Of a stretch of 7,344 bases of DNA, positions 6,042 to 7,344 are shown piece after piece. Below the pieces are notes generated by a model, which was not told where the DNA came from, did no database searches, and saw nothing but the letters and a program-made list of their open reading frames with translations. The position numbers were made by a program, and so were the translations under genes. Source of the stretch: Nostocaceae cyanobacterium CSSed10_463m (GTDB taxonomy: Bacteria; Cyanobacteriota; Cyanobacteriia; Cyanobacteriales; Nostocaceae); NCBI GenBank assembly GCA_003556955.1, contig PWQB01000531.1, positions 1 to 7,344 of the forward strand, given 5' to 3'. Position 1 is the stretch's first letter. The number at the start of each line of letters is the position of its first letter.

Positions 6042-6086
6042 AAAAAAAAATCCAAAATTGAGAATAAATTCTGAACTTTGGATTTT
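6042..6086 (-). terminator. Rho-independent terminator of the glycosyltransferase gene
   Basis: On the minus strand, AAAATCCAAA (6086-6077) pairs with TTTGGATTTT (6056-6047). The loop region forms a further stem (AGAAT at 6061-6065 with ATTCT at 6068-6072). A run of nine T residues (6050-6042) overlaps the end of the stem. It begins 25 bases after the stop codon at 6112. The plus strand also ends in an AT-rich tract (6082-6096), so weak termination in both directions is possible. Confidence 0.8.
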
Positions 6087-6111
6087 AATATTTTTGACTT
6101 CCGGCCTGCGG

Positions 6112-7344
6112 TTAGTCGCCGCTTCCTGAATGCACAGTTTTAATCCATTTCAAACGCTTTGGTCTGAAGGACATCCGAGCAGTGGTAGCACACATGACTA
6201 CCAACCAGTGCAACATATATAAAGAGCCACGCAGCGTTTGTAGCAGTAATTGAAAAGAGGTAGAAATATTAAATTCCTTATCTTGACGTATACGCTTGAG
6301 TCCGGCAAACATCCCTACAACAGACATACTGACTGATAATGTAGTTACCGGGCCTAACATTGGTAGACGATGCCGAGCTACCGCCATTAATATATCTGGA
6401 ATTGCTGCCGTGGGGATAATATACATGGTGAACATGAAGATCAGCATATCCCAGGTTTTTCGCACACCCAAGCGGTTTTTGAGGATGAGATCCCAGTAAT
6501 CTAAATAGCGCTGATACCCACCTTCTGCCCACCGACTGCGCTGATGCCAAAGAGCGATCGCATTTGTCACTCCTTCTTCCTGCACAGCTGGGTACAATGT
6601 ACATTCAATGTCCCATTTGTCAAGATGTAGGCGCAAAGTCATATCCAAATCATCGGTGATGGTTTCTTCATTCCATCCCCCAAAACTTTCTAAGGCTGTA
6701 CGCCGGACAAATTGACCATTACCGCGCAGTTCACCAATCCCACCAATGGCAACACGTTGCTGCTGAAACCAGGTATCTAAAGCCATTTCTGCCATTTGAC
6801 CCTGAGTCCAGAAATTTTCCTTGGCGTTGGCGATCGCTTTTCGCACCTGCACCGCCCCCACCTTTTCCCGTTGGAATAAAGGTGCTACCTGTAGCAGTAA
6901 GTCTGGTACTACTTGAGCATCAGCATCAAACACTGCCACAATTTCGCCCTTAGTCAATGGCAATACCTGATTCAAGGCTCCAGATTTGCCGCCACTAGCT
7001 TCTGGCGATCGCCTGAGAACCTTGAGTTGGTCGTATTTTTGGCCTAGTTCTGCTAATAACTGCGGTGTCTTATCGGTGCTATTATCGTCAATAATCCAGA
7101 CTTCATACTGCCCATCTGGATATTCTAGACTACAAAGATTCTTGACTAATTTACCAATAACTGCTTCTTCGTTTTTGGCTGCTACTAACACAGATACAGA
7201 GGGCAAATCTCCCTGCATTTCTTTGCTATAACGCCGGGGTCTAGCAAATACCACCACTAAGGCGTGGAATCCCAGGAGAGTAGTCAGTCCTAGAATAAAT
7301 ATGGAACCCCAAGAAGCTAAATGCAGAGCGATCGTACCGCTCCA
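6112..7344 (-). CDS. Membrane-bound family 2 glycosyltransferase, processive type (partial, N-terminus off the window)
   Basis: The frame is open from the right edge to TAA at 6114-6112, giving 410 visible residues (numbered from the edge). A GTG at 7257 is not the likely start, because in-frame codons upstream encode a hydrophobic segment (LASWGSIFILGLTTLLGFHA, 10-29, continuing VVVFA), the usual N-terminal membrane anchor. The GT-A catalytic domain follows with VSVLVAAKNEE (50-60), IIDDNS (84-89), the metal-binding DADA (140-143), the acceptor-side TDDLD (230-234) and QRSRW (268-272). This D, DxD, D, QxxRW set is that of processive enzymes such as cellulose, chitin or poly-N-acetylglucosamine synthases. 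Three hydrophobic segments follow at about 299-322, 328-348 and 369-387. It probably adds sugars from a nucleotide donor to an exopolysaccharide or glycolipid at the inner membrane; the sugar cannot be read from the sequence. A strong terminator follows. Confidence 0.92.
   Translation of the reverse strand, partial: WSGTIALHLASWGSIFILGLTTLLGFHALVVVFARPRRYSKEMQGDLPSVSVLVAAKNEEAVIGKLVKNLCSLEYPDGQYEVWIIDDNSTDKTPQLLAELGQKYDQLKVLRRSPEASGGKSGALNQVLPLTKGEIVAVFDADAQVVPDLLLQVAPLFQREKVGAVQVRKAIANAKENFWTQGQMAEMALDTWFQQQRVAIGGIGELRGNGQFVRRTALESFGGWNEETITDDLDMTLRLHLDKWDIECTLYPAVQEEGVTNAIALWHQRSRWAEGGYQRYLDYWDLILKNRLGVRKTWDMLIFMFTMYIIPTAAIPDILMAVARHRLPMLGPVTTLSVSMSVVGMFAGLKRIRQDKEFNISTSFQLLLQTLRGSLYMLHWLVVMCATTARMSFRPKRLKWIKTVHSGSGD

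Noticed and set aside
6278..7231. Other frames of 67-108 codons within the glycosyltransferase region on both strands
   Set aside because: They are shadows of a well-supported glycosyltransferase frame that carries all the expected catalytic motifs.
7255..7257. GTG as the start of the glycosyltransferase
   Set aside because: The frame continues upstream to the window edge and encodes the hydrophobic anchor expected at the N-terminus of this family.

Overview
The window looks like chromosomal DNA of a filamentous, Nostoc-like cyanobacterium. Ten copies of the HIP1 octamer GCGATCGC occur in 7.3 kb (starting at 701, 2392, 3093, 4038, 4063, 5472, 5658, 6554, 6830 and 7005). The two large proteins have typical cyanobacterial character, and the intergenic DNA is packed with small palindromic repeats and MITE-like elements. 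The genus is an inference; no marker gene is present.

Layout. From 3308 down to the left edge, on the minus strand, runs one uninterrupted open frame of 1102 codons. It encodes the signal peptide, haemagglutinin-type secretion domain and beta-helical repeats of a large two-partner-secretion exoprotein whose C-terminus lies outside. A 275-bp divergent spacer separates it from an unrecognised 128-residue protein (3584-3970, plus). Next comes an accessory island (about 3971-5992). It holds a MITE-like element (4140-4357), a gene beginning with the leader typical of DUF4157 proteins (4459-4860), a GC-richer 183-residue reading frame (4895-5446), and two direct copies of a 140-bp repeat. The second copy is split by another MITE with the same termini (5720-5911). 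A rho-independent terminator (6042-6086) closes a minus-strand membrane-bound family 2 glycosyltransferase (6112 to the right edge, N-terminus outside).

The most interesting part is 4459-5446. The DUF4157-type leader stops at 4860, but a second frame, open from 4805, carries the expected continuation (IQRQCDACDSEEKENK) and runs without a stop into the 183-residue frame. Removing one base near a CCCC run at 4840-4843 would give a single protein of 328 residues. It would have a leader of the kind found on polymorphic-toxin and contractile-injection-system cargo proteins, joined to a domain I do not recognise, with the usual DUF4157 HExxH domain missing. A small palindromic insert at 4815-4832 is an alternative cause of the shift.

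The second notable point is that the window carries its own proof of transposition. Repeat A has an empty site exactly where repeat B holds the 192-bp MITE flanked by TTA duplications. Both MITEs contain further nested palindromes, including paired short hairpins with three-base loops.

Functionally the genes fit a cell-surface theme (secreted adhesin-like protein, polysaccharide synthase, possible secreted effector), but they face different directions and nothing shows that they form one operon.
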